Source of the DNA: an uncultured Cohaesibacter sp.
GTDB lineage: Bacteria > Pseudomonadota > Alphaproteobacteria > Rhizobiales > Cohaesibacteraceae
DNA: 64,000 nucleotides
Assembly (NCBI RefSeq): GCF_963676275.1
Contig: NZ_OY781091.1
Coordinates: forward strand, 496,001 to 560,000
Reading direction: 5' to 3'
Positions 46,200-54,394 of this stretch are shown here, piece after piece (within the stretch, counting starts at the first letter, position 1; every line of letters starts with the position of its first letter). Both the position numbers and the translations under genes were made by a program. Below the pieces are notes generated by a model. That model did not search any database. It was not told where the DNA came from and saw only the letters and a program-made list of their open reading frames with translations.

Positions 46200-48092
46200 A
46201 TGAAAACATCGATTTCGACCGTCTCCATTGCCGGAGATCTCGGTGAGAAGCTGACGGCCATCGCCGCAGCCGGTTTTAACGGGATCGAAATTTTCGAGCA
46301 GGATTTCATCACCTTTGATGGATCTCCTGAAACGGTCGGCAAAATGGTGCGTGACCACGGTCTGACCATTGATCTGTTGCAGCCCATGCGCGATTTCGAA
46401 GGCTTTACCGGTCAGGCCCGTATCCGCGCCTTTGATCGCGCCGAACGCAAATTCGATCTGATGGAGCAATTGGGCACCGATCTGCTGCTGGTCAGTTCGT
46501 CCGATCATCCCGAAGCGCTGGGCGGCATCGAACAGATTGCTGAGGATTTTCGCGAGCTGGGCGAGCGGGCTGCCAAGCGCGGCTTGAGAATCGGCTATGA
46601 GGCCCGCGCCTGGGGACGGGTCATCTCGGATTATCGCGACGCATGGGAAGTGATCCGCATGGCCGATCACGAGGCCGTTGGCCTCATTCTCGACAGCTTT
46701 CACATTCTGGCACGCAACAATCCGCTCAACGCCATTCGTTCCATTCCCGGCCAGCGCATCTTCCATGTGCAACTGGCCGACGCTCCCAAGATCGAAATGA
46801 ATCTGGAATATTGGTCCCGTCACTTCCGCACCATGCCCGGCGAGGGAGAACTGGATCTTCTCTCCTTCATGTCCAGCGTCGCGGCCACCGGCTACAAGGG
46901 ACCGATTGCGCTGGAAATTCTCAATGACCAGTTCCGCAGCGGCAGACCGCGCGCCATCGCCGTCGATGGCCAGCGCTCCCTGCTCAACCTGATGGACAAG
47001 GTGCGTCAGGCCGAGCCGCATCTGGCGCTCAATGTGCCGAAAATGCCGGCGCGTGAACCGATCCGCGGCGTGGAATTCGTCGAATTCGCCGCCAGCGACA
47101 AGGATGCCGGCAATCTGGCCGGAATGCTCTCGGCGTTGGGATTTGTCAAGACAGCCAAACATATCGCCCGCGATGTCACGCTCTGGCAACAGGGCGATAT
47201 CAAGCTTGTGATCAATACCTCCAAGGAGGGTTTTGCCCATTCCGCCTATGTCATGCATGGCCTTTCGGTCTGCGATATCGGCCTGCTGGTCGATGATGCA
47301 TCGGCCGCCGCCGAACGGGCAAGAATATTGGGTGCAAGTCCCTTCATGCAGAAGCGTCTGGTTGGTGAATTGAATATTCCCGCCGTGCGTGGCGTTGGTG
47401 GCTCGGTGCTGCATCTGCTTGATCGCACCAGCCCGCTGGCCAAGGTCTGGACGGTGGAATTTGAGCCTTTGGGCGAGGATGTTGATATTGCCGGAGCAGG
47501 GCTGACAGCAATCGATCACGTGGCTCAGGTCGTCAATGACGAGGATATGCAGACCTGGACCCTGTTTTATGAATCCATCTTCGCTCTCGACAAGACACCG
47601 CTGGTCGATGTGTCTGATCCAAGCGGCTTTGTTCATAGCCGGGCAATCCAGAGTTCCGATGGTGCCTTCCGCCTGACCATGAATGGTGTGCAGACCCATC
47701 GCACCTTTGCGGGCCGGTTCGTTGCCGACAGCTCGGGATCATCGGTTCAGCATCTGGCCTTCCGCACCGACGATCTGTTGGCAACCGCTGCCAAACTGAA
47801 AGAGCGTGGCTTCGAACCATTGCCGATTTCCGAGAATTACTATGCGGATCTGGCAACACGCTTTGATCTTGAGGAAGCCTTCCTCAAGCAGCTTAGCGAG
47901 GCCAATATCTTCTATGATGAAGATGAAAATGGCTCCTATATGCAGCTCTATAGCCGCCCCTATGGCGATGGCTTCTTCTTCGAGATAGTCGAGCGGCGCG
48001 ACAATTATCACAAATATGGGGCACCCAATGCGGCCTATCGGACCGCAGCCCTGAAGCGTCTGTCGCGCCCTTCCGGCATTCCCAGAAAATAG
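46200..48092 (+). CDS. quiC1: 3-dehydroshikimate dehydratase, QuiC1 type (isomerase-HPPD fusion)
   Basis: The 630-residue two-domain enzyme has an N-terminal sugar-phosphate-isomerase-like TIM barrel (about 1-280, MKTSISTVSIAGDLGEKLTA, IGYEARAWGRV, GLILDSFHIL, IALEILNDQF). A C-terminal vicinal-oxygen-chelate half like 4-hydroxyphenylpyruvate dioxygenase follows (about 295-620, LTAIDHVAQVV, SVQHLAFRTDD, FFFEIVERRDNY). This is the QuiC1 architecture known from Pseudomonas, which dehydrates 3-dehydroshikimate to protocatechuate. Together with the shikimate dehydrogenase-like gene it would feed shikimate or quinate into the protocatechuate pathway, whose ring-cleavage genes are not in the window. 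Transcribed alone, with its own operator and terminator. Confidence 0.9.
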   Translation: MKTSISTVSIAGDLGEKLTAIAAAGFNGIEIFEQDFITFDGSPETVGKMVRDHGLTIDLLQPMRDFEGFTGQARIRAFDRAERKFDLMEQLGTDLLLVSSSDHPEALGGIEQIAEDFRELGERAAKRGLRIGYEARAWGRVISDYRDAWEVIRMADHEAVGLILDSFHILARNNPLNAIRSIPGQRIFHVQLADAPKIEMNLEYWSRHFRTMPGEGELDLLSFMSSVAATGYKGPIALEILNDQFRSGRPRAIAVDGQRSLLNLMDKVRQAEPHLALNVPKMPAREPIRGVEFVEFAASDKDAGNLAGMLSALGFVKTAKHIARDVTLWQQGDIKLVINTSKEGFAHSAYVMHGLSVCDIGLLVDDASAAAERARILGASPFMQKRLVGELNIPAVRGVGGSVLHLLDRTSPLAKVWTVEFEPLGEDVDIAGAGLTAIDHVAQVVNDEDMQTWTLFYESIFALDKTPLVDVSDPSGFVHSRAIQSSDGAFRLTMNGVQTHRTFAGRFVADSSGSSVQHLAFRTDDLLATAAKLKERGFEPLPISENYYADLATRFDLEEAFLKQLSEANIFYDEDENGSYMQLYSRPYGDGFFFEIVERRDNYHKYGAPNAAYRTAALKRLSRPSGIPRK

Positions 48093-48114
48093 AAATTACC
48101 CTCCGCCCTAATAG

Positions 48115-48147
48115 CCCTCTTTTCTTTCGGGAAAAGAGGGTTTTTTT
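48115..48147 (+). terminator. Rho-independent terminator of quiC1
   Basis: The perfect 10-bp stem CCCTCTTTTC/GAAAAGAGGG has a 6-nt loop and is followed by seven T residues. Confidence 0.92.
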
Positions 48148-48264
48148 GTCTCTGCGGCTTGGTTCCTTTAGCCCGTTGAAGGCATTTAAGAATTTCGTTT
48201 CGCGAATCCTGTACCTTAATTCCGGCTACAATGGAGCTATGCAAAAAAAGCGGATTGAATCTCG

Positions 48265-48308
48265 TTGACTTTGCAATTTCCCACATCATATATGCGCCTT
48301 ATAATAAG
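48265..48308 (+). promoter_or_regulatory. Promoter and MarR-type operator of the emr operon
   Basis: TTGACT (48265-48270) and TATATG (48289-48294) are 18 bp apart. CTTATAATAAG, a perfect palindrome at 48298-48308, lies over the expected start site, where a MarR repressor would block transcription. Confidence 0.5.
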
Positions 48309-48340
48309 TACACATATGAATTGGTGCAAAGAGGTGGGAA

Positions 48341-48799
48341 ATGGACGAGAAAGAAGCCGAACAGCATGTTGGCTATCTGCTTTTTGAAGTGTCTCGCCTG
48401 TTCAAGAGACGATATGAGGAGATGTCGAAATCCTTCAACATCACTCTGCAACAGGCCCGGGTGATCGTATTTCTCGCCCACCAGCCAGATGGTCTCTCCC
48501 AGGCCACATTGGCCCAGGCCGTAGATAGCGATCCGATGACCATTAGCGGAATATTGGACCGGCTGGAGAAACGCGACTTGGTGAAGCGCGTTCAGGACCC
48601 CTCTGACAGCCGCGCCAAACTGGTCACGCTGACCCCGGATGGCCATGAGCTTTTCATACATGTACGCAACATCAAGAATGATCTTTTTGATCAGATCATG
48701 AGCAATCTGGAGCCGGGCCATGGCGATATTTTGAAGGCCAGTTTGAGAAATATCCGTGCCCAGCTCATAGAAATGTCTCCCGAGAACAAGGAATTATAA
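48341..48799 (+). CDS. MarR-family transcriptional regulator
   Basis: The 152-residue winged-helix protein has YLLFEVSRLFKRRYEEMSK at the N-terminus, the recognition region LAQAVDSDPMTISGILDRLE and the wing KRDLVKRVQDPSDSRAKLVTL (wing arginine-aspartate motif DSRAK). MarR proteins repress nearby efflux genes and release DNA on binding phenolic or lipophilic ligands. It is the first gene of an operon with emrA and emrB, with GAGGTGGG before the ATG. Confidence 0.92.
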   Translation: MDEKEAEQHVGYLLFEVSRLFKRRYEEMSKSFNITLQQARVIVFLAHQPDGLSQATLAQAVDSDPMTISGILDRLEKRDLVKRVQDPSDSRAKLVTLTPDGHELFIHVRNIKNDLFDQIMSNLEPGHGDILKASLRNIRAQLIEMSPENKEL

Positions 48800-48800
48800 C

Positions 48801-49976
48801 ATGAGTGCTCGCAGCTCAACGGTTGCCGATAATGTGACCGAATTGGAAGTCGAAGGTGATGCGTCCACTCCGCAGAGTGAAGACAACAAACCCGCTGCGG
48901 CTCCAATGCCTCAGGCCGATCCGGACGGAGCCGGTGAAACAAAGGGCAAGCGCAAGACCGGCCGTTTGATCCTGATGGTTTCCGTGCCCCTGCTGATCAT
49001 TCTGGGCGGACTTTGGGTATGGTTGACCGGTGGACGATTTGCCGAAACCGACAATGCCTATGCCCATCAGACCAAGATTGCCATATCCGCTGATGTATCT
49101 GGCCGGATAGCCTCGGTCAGTGTCGAGGATAACCAGCATGTTTTAGCCGGTGATGTGCTCTTCACGCTTGATCCGGAGCCCTTCCGGATCGCGGTGGACG
49201 AAGACAAGGCCGCCTTGGGAAAAGCCCGCCTTGATGTCGAACAGCTCAAGGTCAGCTTCCATACGGCAGTGGCCTCTCTGGCCTCGGCAAAGGACACGCT
49301 GGTTGTGCAGCAGGAATTGTATGATCGTCGCGCCATTCTGGCCGAGAAGGGGGTTGCCTCCAATTCGACGCTGGATGAACTCAAGCTTTCGCTTCTGTCT
49401 GCCAAGAATGCCGTGACCACGGCTGAAAAGCAGGTTGAAAGCGCAAGGGCCGCGCTAGGGGGAGATCCCGTCAAGCCGACCGATGAGCATCCTCTGGTCC
49501 GTTCGGCCATCGCACAGCTGGAACAGGCCGAGCGTAATCTTTCCAAAACCACGGTTCTGGCCCCCAGCGCTGGTGTTATCACTCAGGTCGAGGACATGAA
49601 TGTCGGCCAATATGTGACCGCAGGCAGCTCCATGGCGAGCCTGTTTGAAGCAGATGACACATGGGTGGAAGCCAATTTCAAGGAAACCCAGCTGGAAGGA
49701 ATTGAAGTCGGCATGCCGGTTGAAGTGACCTTCGATGCTTATCCCAGCACGTCCTTTGAGGGCAAGGTGACCAGCATCAGCGCCGGTACGGGAGCTGAAT
49801 TTGCCCTGATCCCGGCCCAGAATGCCACCGGCAACTGGGTCAAGGTCGTGCAGCGCGTCCCGGTCCGTATCGAACTGGAACCGGTGTCCGAAACCGCAAA
49901 TCTGCGCGCAGGCATGAGCGCTCTGGTGAGCGTTGATAAAGGAAAATCGACCCTTGATAAGCTCAAGGGCATCTAA
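48801..49976 (+). CDS. emrA: EmrA-type membrane fusion protein
   Basis: The 391-residue protein has a cytosolic acidic N-terminus, one helix (about 55-76), a lipoyl half starting RFAETDNAYAHQTKIAISAD, a coiled-coil hairpin (about 135-225) and a beta-barrel part with VLAPSAGVITQVEDMNVGQY. It links the EmrB-type exporter to the outer membrane. It starts 1 bp after the marR stop codon. Confidence 0.93.
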   Translation: MSARSSTVADNVTELEVEGDASTPQSEDNKPAAAPMPQADPDGAGETKGKRKTGRLILMVSVPLLIILGGLWVWLTGGRFAETDNAYAHQTKIAISADVSGRIASVSVEDNQHVLAGDVLFTLDPEPFRIAVDEDKAALGKARLDVEQLKVSFHTAVASLASAKDTLVVQQELYDRRAILAEKGVASNSTLDELKLSLLSAKNAVTTAEKQVESARAALGGDPVKPTDEHPLVRSAIAQLEQAERNLSKTTVLAPSAGVITQVEDMNVGQYVTAGSSMASLFEADDTWVEANFKETQLEGIEVGMPVEVTFDAYPSTSFEGKVTSISAGTGAEFALIPAQNATGNWVKVVQRVPVRIELEPVSETANLRAGMSALVSVDKGKSTLDKLKGI

Positions 49977-50032
49977 AGGACCAATGCATCGGACGCGAAA
50001 TCCTTCGCGTTCGCTGCCCAAGAGGAACAGGC

Positions 50033-51553
50033 ATGTCTCATTCCGTTTCGGATTCCCAACCCGCAGTCATTGTCGCTCATAGGGGGCTGCTGACCTTCGG
50101 CCTCATGCTGGCAACGATCATGCAGGTGCTCGATACGACCATCGCCAATGTGGCGCTGCCGCATATGTCTGCCTCTTTGGGCGCGGCCCAGCATGAAATC
50201 AACTGGGTGCTGACCTCCTATATCGTCGCCTCGGCCATCGCAACGCCCCTCACGGGCTGGCTTAGTGACAGGATTGGCCAGAAGCCTCTGTTTCTGGCTG
50301 CCGTCTTTGGCTTTACCGTGGCTTCTGCCCTGTGCGGAATTGCCACCAGCCTAGGCGAAATGGTCGCATTCCGGATATTGCAGGGGCTGTGTGGTGCCAT
50401 GATCGCGCCTCTGGCCCAGATGGTGATCCTCAATATCAACCCCAAGGAGCGCCTTGCGCAGGCGATGGCCATCTATGGCATGGGCATCATGGTGGCACCG
50501 ATCATCGGCCCCACGCTTGGCGGCTGGCTGACCGAAAGCGTCAACTGGCGCTGGGTCTTTCTGGTCAATGTGCCGGTCGGGATCCTGTGCATTCTGATGC
50601 TGATGGTCTATATGCCCAATTCCGACATCCGCAAGCGCAATTTCGACTTTTTCGGCTTTGCCATGCTGGCCCTCGGGGTTGGTGCCCTCCAACTCATGCT
50701 GGATCGTGGGTCGGACAATAACTGGTTTGAAAGCACTGAAACCTGGGTTGAACTGGGGCTGGTGATTTCCGGTCTCTGGGTCTATATGGTTCATTCGGTA
50801 ACCGCTAGAAACCCCTTTGTCGATTTGCGCATCTTCAAGGATACGAATTTTGCGCTGGCTTCCATTGTCATGTTCCTGATTGGCCTGTCGCTCTTTTCCG
50901 GCCTCGCCCTCTTGCCCCCTCTGTTGCAGAATTTCCTTGGCTACTCGGTGCTTGAATCGGGCGAGTTGATGGCCCCCAGAGGCGTTGCCTCGATGGTGGC
51001 TATGATGATTGTCGGCAAGGTGAGCCACCGTGTTGACGCCCGTGTGATGATGGTCTTTGGTGCGCTGGTCATGACCGGTTCGCTATGGATGATGACTGGC
51101 TTCAATCTTCAGATGGATTCCTGGCTGGTTATCCTCTCCGGTGCCTTGCAGGGATTTGGCATGGGCTTCATCTTTGTACCGCTTTCGACCATGGCCTTCC
51201 TGACGCTCTCGCCCAATTTGCGAGGCGATGCCACGGCCATGTATGCGCTGGTGCGCAATATGGGGCAGGGGATCGGCGTGTCCGTAGTCTCGGCAGTGCT
51301 GACCAACATGATGCAGGTGAACCATGCCGAGCTGGCAACGCGCATCACCATCACCTCGGATGCTGTCCATGCGCATGTGCCGGGGCTGCTGTCCGGCGTT
51401 GCAACAACCATTTACAACGTCAACGCCCTTGTCACGCAACAATCGGCCATGTTGAGCTATATCGACGATTTCTGGCTGATGGCCGTATTGAGCTTGGCAT
51501 CCATACCCTTGCTGCTCATGCTGCGCAAACCGAAGAAGAAGCCCGTATCCTGA
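50033..51553 (+). CDS. emrB: DHA2-family MFS drug exporter (EmrB type)
   Basis: The 506-residue exporter has 14 predicted helices. DHA2 landmarks are MQVLDTTIANVALPHMSASL, the loop GWLSDRIGQKPLF (motif A) and GPTLGGWLTESVNWRWVFLV (motif C region). It forms a proton-driven tripartite pump with EmrA. AGAGGAACAGG precedes the ATG 57 bp after emrA. The substrate is unknown, but MarR control suggests aromatic or phenolic compounds, which suits the neighbouring aromatic-acid genes. Confidence 0.94.
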   Translation: MSHSVSDSQPAVIVAHRGLLTFGLMLATIMQVLDTTIANVALPHMSASLGAAQHEINWVLTSYIVASAIATPLTGWLSDRIGQKPLFLAAVFGFTVASALCGIATSLGEMVAFRILQGLCGAMIAPLAQMVILNINPKERLAQAMAIYGMGIMVAPIIGPTLGGWLTESVNWRWVFLVNVPVGILCILMLMVYMPNSDIRKRNFDFFGFAMLALGVGALQLMLDRGSDNNWFESTETWVELGLVISGLWVYMVHSVTARNPFVDLRIFKDTNFALASIVMFLIGLSLFSGLALLPPLLQNFLGYSVLESGELMAPRGVASMVAMMIVGKVSHRVDARVMMVFGALVMTGSLWMMTGFNLQMDSWLVILSGALQGFGMGFIFVPLSTMAFLTLSPNLRGDATAMYALVRNMGQGIGVSVVSAVLTNMMQVNHAELATRITITSDAVHAHVPGLLSGVATTIYNVNALVTQQSAMLSYIDDFWLMAVLSLASIPLLLMLRKPKKKPVS

Positions 51554-51600
51554 TCTCTTTGGCATGCGGCAAGACATTCGGCAACGGATCGGCAGGCTCT

Positions 51601-51783
51601 GCCCGCCACCCCGTTGCCGTGGTGCGCTCTCCGCGCGGTCTGGGAACAACCAATTGTGCCTTTGGTGGAGCGGGCAACCGCACGCTCTTTATCACCGAGT
51701 CGGACACGGGGGCCATTCTGAAGGCAGAATTTCCTGAAGAAATGAATATTGCCGGCGCATCTATGTTTGCCCATGCGTCCTGA
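51601..51783 (+). pseudogene. C-terminal remnant of an SMP-30/gluconolactonase gene
   Basis: About 60 codons in a frame different from emrB end in a stop at 51783. They read as the last propeller blade of an SMP-30/gluconolactonase protein: VAVVRSPRGLGTTNCAFGG, then NRTLFITESDTGAILKAEFP. No start codon or upstream domain remains before the emrB end. It is best explained as a decayed sugar-lactonase gene that once belonged to the neighbouring catabolic locus. Confidence 0.75.
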
Positions 51784-51830
51784 GCCCGCCCATGGGCCGC
51801 ATCAGGGAACGGCATCAAGCAGCCGCCGGA

Positions 51831-52502
51831 TCAGGATTTGGACATGGTCTTGAGCAGGCTGATGCGCTGCATCCGTCCACGCCGGATATGGCGTCGGGCG
51901 GCATCTTCCGCCGCAGTGGTGTTGCCATCCTCGATGGCTTGATAGATTTCCTCATGATCCTGTTGCGACCATGTGTTGTAATCATAGCGTCCCTGCGTCG
52001 TGCCGCGGATCATGCCTGCCGAGACCAGCAGGATCTCGGCGCTGCGGAGCAAATAGCGATTACCGGCAATTTTGTATACACAACGGTGAAAGCGGTCATT
52101 GATGTCAAGAAAATCGGTTTCATCGGTTGCGCCGCGCTGTTGTTCGTCCAGAATGCTGCGCAATTCGATCAGATCTTTCGTGTTGGCCTTCTTGGCTGCT
52201 AGCTTGGCTGCAAGGCATTCCACTGCCTCGCGCATATCGTAGATTTCCTCTGCCCGCTCGATATCGATTTCGGCAACGACAATCCTGCCGCTTTCCACCG
52301 TGGTCAGAAATCCCTCATTCAGCAGCCGCCGGATGGCTTCCCTTGCGGGTGTTCGGCTCACCTGAAACCGATCACATATATCAGCTTCGCTGACGCGCTG
52401 ACCGGATGTGAAGGCACCATCACGCAGCAATTCACGCATTTTTGCATACACTTGGTCGCTTAGTGGCAGATCTGTGTTGTCTTGCTGGACTGGCATGAGC
52501 AA
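51831..52502 (-). CDS. GntR-family (FCD) regulator
   Basis: The 223-residue protein has a winged helix (VYAKMRELLRDGAFTSGQRV, SEADICDRFQVSRTPAREAI) and a helical FCD effector domain with ligand-site pattern DINDRFHRCVYK and the late DHEEIYQAIEDG. It is divergent from the 2-hydroxyacid dehydrogenase/TctCBA operon, which it probably represses. Two starts compete: a TTG at 52502 has AGGAG six bases upstream, while the ATG at 52496 is 12 bases from it; the TTG is favoured. Confidence 0.9.
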   Translation of the reverse strand: MLMPVQQDNTDLPLSDQVYAKMRELLRDGAFTSGQRVSEADICDRFQVSRTPAREAIRRLLNEGFLTTVESGRIVVAEIDIERAEEIYDMREAVECLAAKLAAKKANTKDLIELRSILDEQQRGATDETDFLDINDRFHRCVYKIAGNRYLLRSAEILLVSAGMIRGTTQGRYDYNTWSQQDHEEIYQAIEDGNTTAAEDAARRHIRRGRMQRISLLKTMSKS

Positions 52503-52588
52503 AAAAAACTCCTACAATTTCATATGGATAAAAGATATAGCCTGACCGACGCGGATTGTAAATGTATTTAATGTTTGACTTTTGACTA

Positions 52589-52631
52589 TTAAATGTATAC
52601 GAAAAAGACAATTGAAGCATTAAATGGATAC
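52589..52631. promoter_or_regulatory. Repeated operator-like motif before the dehydrogenase gene
   Basis: TTAAATGTATAC (52589-52600) recurs as TTAAATGGATAC (52620-52631), and a third TAAATGTAT lies at 52559. TTGACT at 52575-52580 and TATACG at 52597-52602 could be the promoter. If so, initiation near 52609 would favour the second ATG (52639) as the dehydrogenase start. Confidence 0.4.
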
Positions 52632-53643
52632 AATATCGATGGGCGCTGAAAAGCAAAAAATTTTGGTTACGCGTAGCCGCATTGACAGTTCAGCTGTGGA
52701 TCTGCTGAAGGAAAATGGTTTTGAGTGCGTCTTCTCGCCGCCTTACGCCACGCCGGATGAAGTGGTGGAAACGGCCAAAAGCAATAATGTTTGTGCAATC
52801 ATGGTTTCTCAGGGCAAGATCACCGACGCTGTGATCCGTGCCTCCGGATCGGTCAAGGTGATCGCCAAGCATGGTAGCGGGGTCAATAACATCAATCTGG
52901 CTGCCGCCGAGAAGCTTGGAATTCCTGTATACAGGGCGGCAGGCGCCAATGCCCGTGCGGTGGCCGAGCATGCCATTGCCCTCATCATCGCGCTGCGCAA
53001 GTCGCTTCCCTATCTTGATGAAGCCACCAAGGCAGGCAACTGGCTTAAGGGTTCCTTTGTCGGCAAGGATTTTGCCGATACCAGACTCGGCCTGATCGGC
53101 TTTGGCGCTATCGGGCGCGAAGTGGCCGCCATGGCGATGGGGCTGGGCATGAAAGTATCGGCTTTCGACCCCGCATTGCTGGCCGCAGGAAGCGCTTCAT
53201 GCCCTGCAGGGGTCGATGCGGTCGAGAATATGGATGACATCATCACTCATTGTGATGTCATCTCCCTGCATTGCCCGCTTGTTGCGGCCACCAGACATCT
53301 GGTCAATCGCAGTTTCCTTGAAAAGATGCCGTCCCATGCGGCCATCGTCAATACGGCCCGGGGCGGCATGATTGATGAAGATGCGCTCGCCGATGCCTTG
53401 CAGGAAGGCCTGATCGCAGGCGCCGGTGTCGACAGCTTCGAGCAGGAGCCGCCCGCCGCTGAAGGCAAGCTTTTCAAGGCACCCAATCTCATCGTAACGC
53501 CTCATGCCGCAGGGCTGACGCCCGGTGCCGAACGCAACATGGCGACCATGGCTGCCCGTTTCATCATTGATCATCTTGAAGGTCGGGAAATAGATCCCGC
53601 CTTTCTGGCAACTTCCGCCGCGCTTGGCGGTCTGCAAGAATAG
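52624..53643 (+). CDS. D-isomer-specific 2-hydroxyacid dehydrogenase
   Basis: The 339-residue NAD-dependent enzyme is of the phosphoglycerate/hydroxypyruvate reductase type. The NAD loop is LGLIGFGAIGREVA, the catalytic arginine is in NTARGGMIDE, the glutamate in SFEQEPP and the histidine in TPHAAGLTPGAE. It oxidises a 2-hydroxy acid to the 2-oxo acid or the reverse. Five codons after the first ATG a second one at 52639 (MGAEKQK) may be the true start. It is followed 8 bp later by the RraA-type aldolase gene, suggesting oxidation followed by aldol or decarboxylation chemistry on an imported hydroxy acid. Confidence 0.9.
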   Translation: MDTISMGAEKQKILVTRSRIDSSAVDLLKENGFECVFSPPYATPDEVVETAKSNNVCAIMVSQGKITDAVIRASGSVKVIAKHGSGVNNINLAAAEKLGIPVYRAAGANARAVAEHAIALIIALRKSLPYLDEATKAGNWLKGSFVGKDFADTRLGLIGFGAIGREVAAMAMGLGMKVSAFDPALLAAGSASCPAGVDAVENMDDIITHCDVISLHCPLVAATRHLVNRSFLEKMPSHAAIVNTARGGMIDEDALADALQEGLIAGAGVDSFEQEPPAAEGKLFKAPNLIVTPHAAGLTPGAERNMATMAARFIIDHLEGREIDPAFLATSAALGGLQE

Positions 53644-53651
53644 GAGAAAAC

Positions 53652-54329
53652 ATGGCTGAAGGTTTTAGAATCAAGGAAAGTTGGGACCGGGTCAATCCGG
53701 ACCAGATCGCCCGCGCTGCAAAACTGCCAGTATCCAATATCAGCGACGTCATGAACCGCCACACAGGGGCCCCCGCAAGCATGCGCCCCCGTCATCGGCG
53801 AGGCGTACTCGCTGGTCCTGCCCTGACTGTCAGCGTTCGCCCAGGAGACAATCTGATGCTGCACAAGGCCCTCATCATGGCTCAGCCGGGGGATGTCATC
53901 GTCGTGGATGCCGGTGGCGCGCTCGATAATGCCATCATGGGAGAATTGATGCTGGCACGCGGTGCCATGTCCAAGATCGCCGGTGTCGCCATCTGGGGTG
54001 CCATCCGGGATCTGGAGAGCATCAGCAAACAGGATCTGCCCGTCTTTTCCAGCGGCATCAGTCACCGTGGCCCCTACAAGGATGGTCCGGGCGAGATCGG
54101 CTTTCCCATTGCGCTTGGAAACATGACCGTCAATCCCGGCGACCTTATCGTCGGCGACTGGGACGGTCTGGTCTGCCTGCCCAAGGAAAGCGCATCGACA
54201 ATTCTCGACCGTGCTGAAAAGAAGCACGCAGCCGAAGAGCGTCAATATCAGACAACCATTGAAGGCAAATATGATGGCAGCTGGATTGACAAGAATCTGA
54301 AGGAACTCGGATGCGAATTCATCGCATGA
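53652..54329 (+). CDS. RraA-family aldolase/decarboxylase
   Basis: The 225-residue protein resembles 4-hydroxy-4-methyl-2-oxoglutarate/4-carboxy-4-hydroxy-2-oxoadipate aldolases, which release pyruvate and also decarboxylate oxaloacetate. The core GDVIVVDAGGALDNAIMGEL and the Arg-Asp pair in IWGAIRDLESI (binding carboxylate and Mg) are present, so catalysis is likely. The residue before the Gly is Trp instead of the common Asp, as in other divergent members. TAGGAG precedes the ATG. It may cleave or decarboxylate the oxo acid made by the preceding dehydrogenase. Confidence 0.87.
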   Translation: MAEGFRIKESWDRVNPDQIARAAKLPVSNISDVMNRHTGAPASMRPRHRRGVLAGPALTVSVRPGDNLMLHKALIMAQPGDVIVVDAGGALDNAIMGELMLARGAMSKIAGVAIWGAIRDLESISKQDLPVFSSGISHRGPYKDGPGEIGFPIALGNMTVNPGDLIVGDWDGLVCLPKESASTILDRAEKKHAAEERQYQTTIEGKYDGSWIDKNLKELGCEFIA

Positions 54330-54394
54330 AAAACTGAGACTTCACCAAGGAACAAAGAATATCCATCGTTATTCACTAGGGAGGAATAGAAACG

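Noticed and set aside
46107-47699. 530-codon minus-strand frame opposite quiC1
   Set aside because: It is antisense to the two-domain dehydratase and would read through a terminator and an operator.
51085-51783. A complete 232-codon gene overlapping the emrB 3' end
   Set aside because: Only the part after the emrB end resembles a known family (SMP-30 C-terminus); the upstream part is an out-of-frame shadow of emrB, so it is listed as a remnant.
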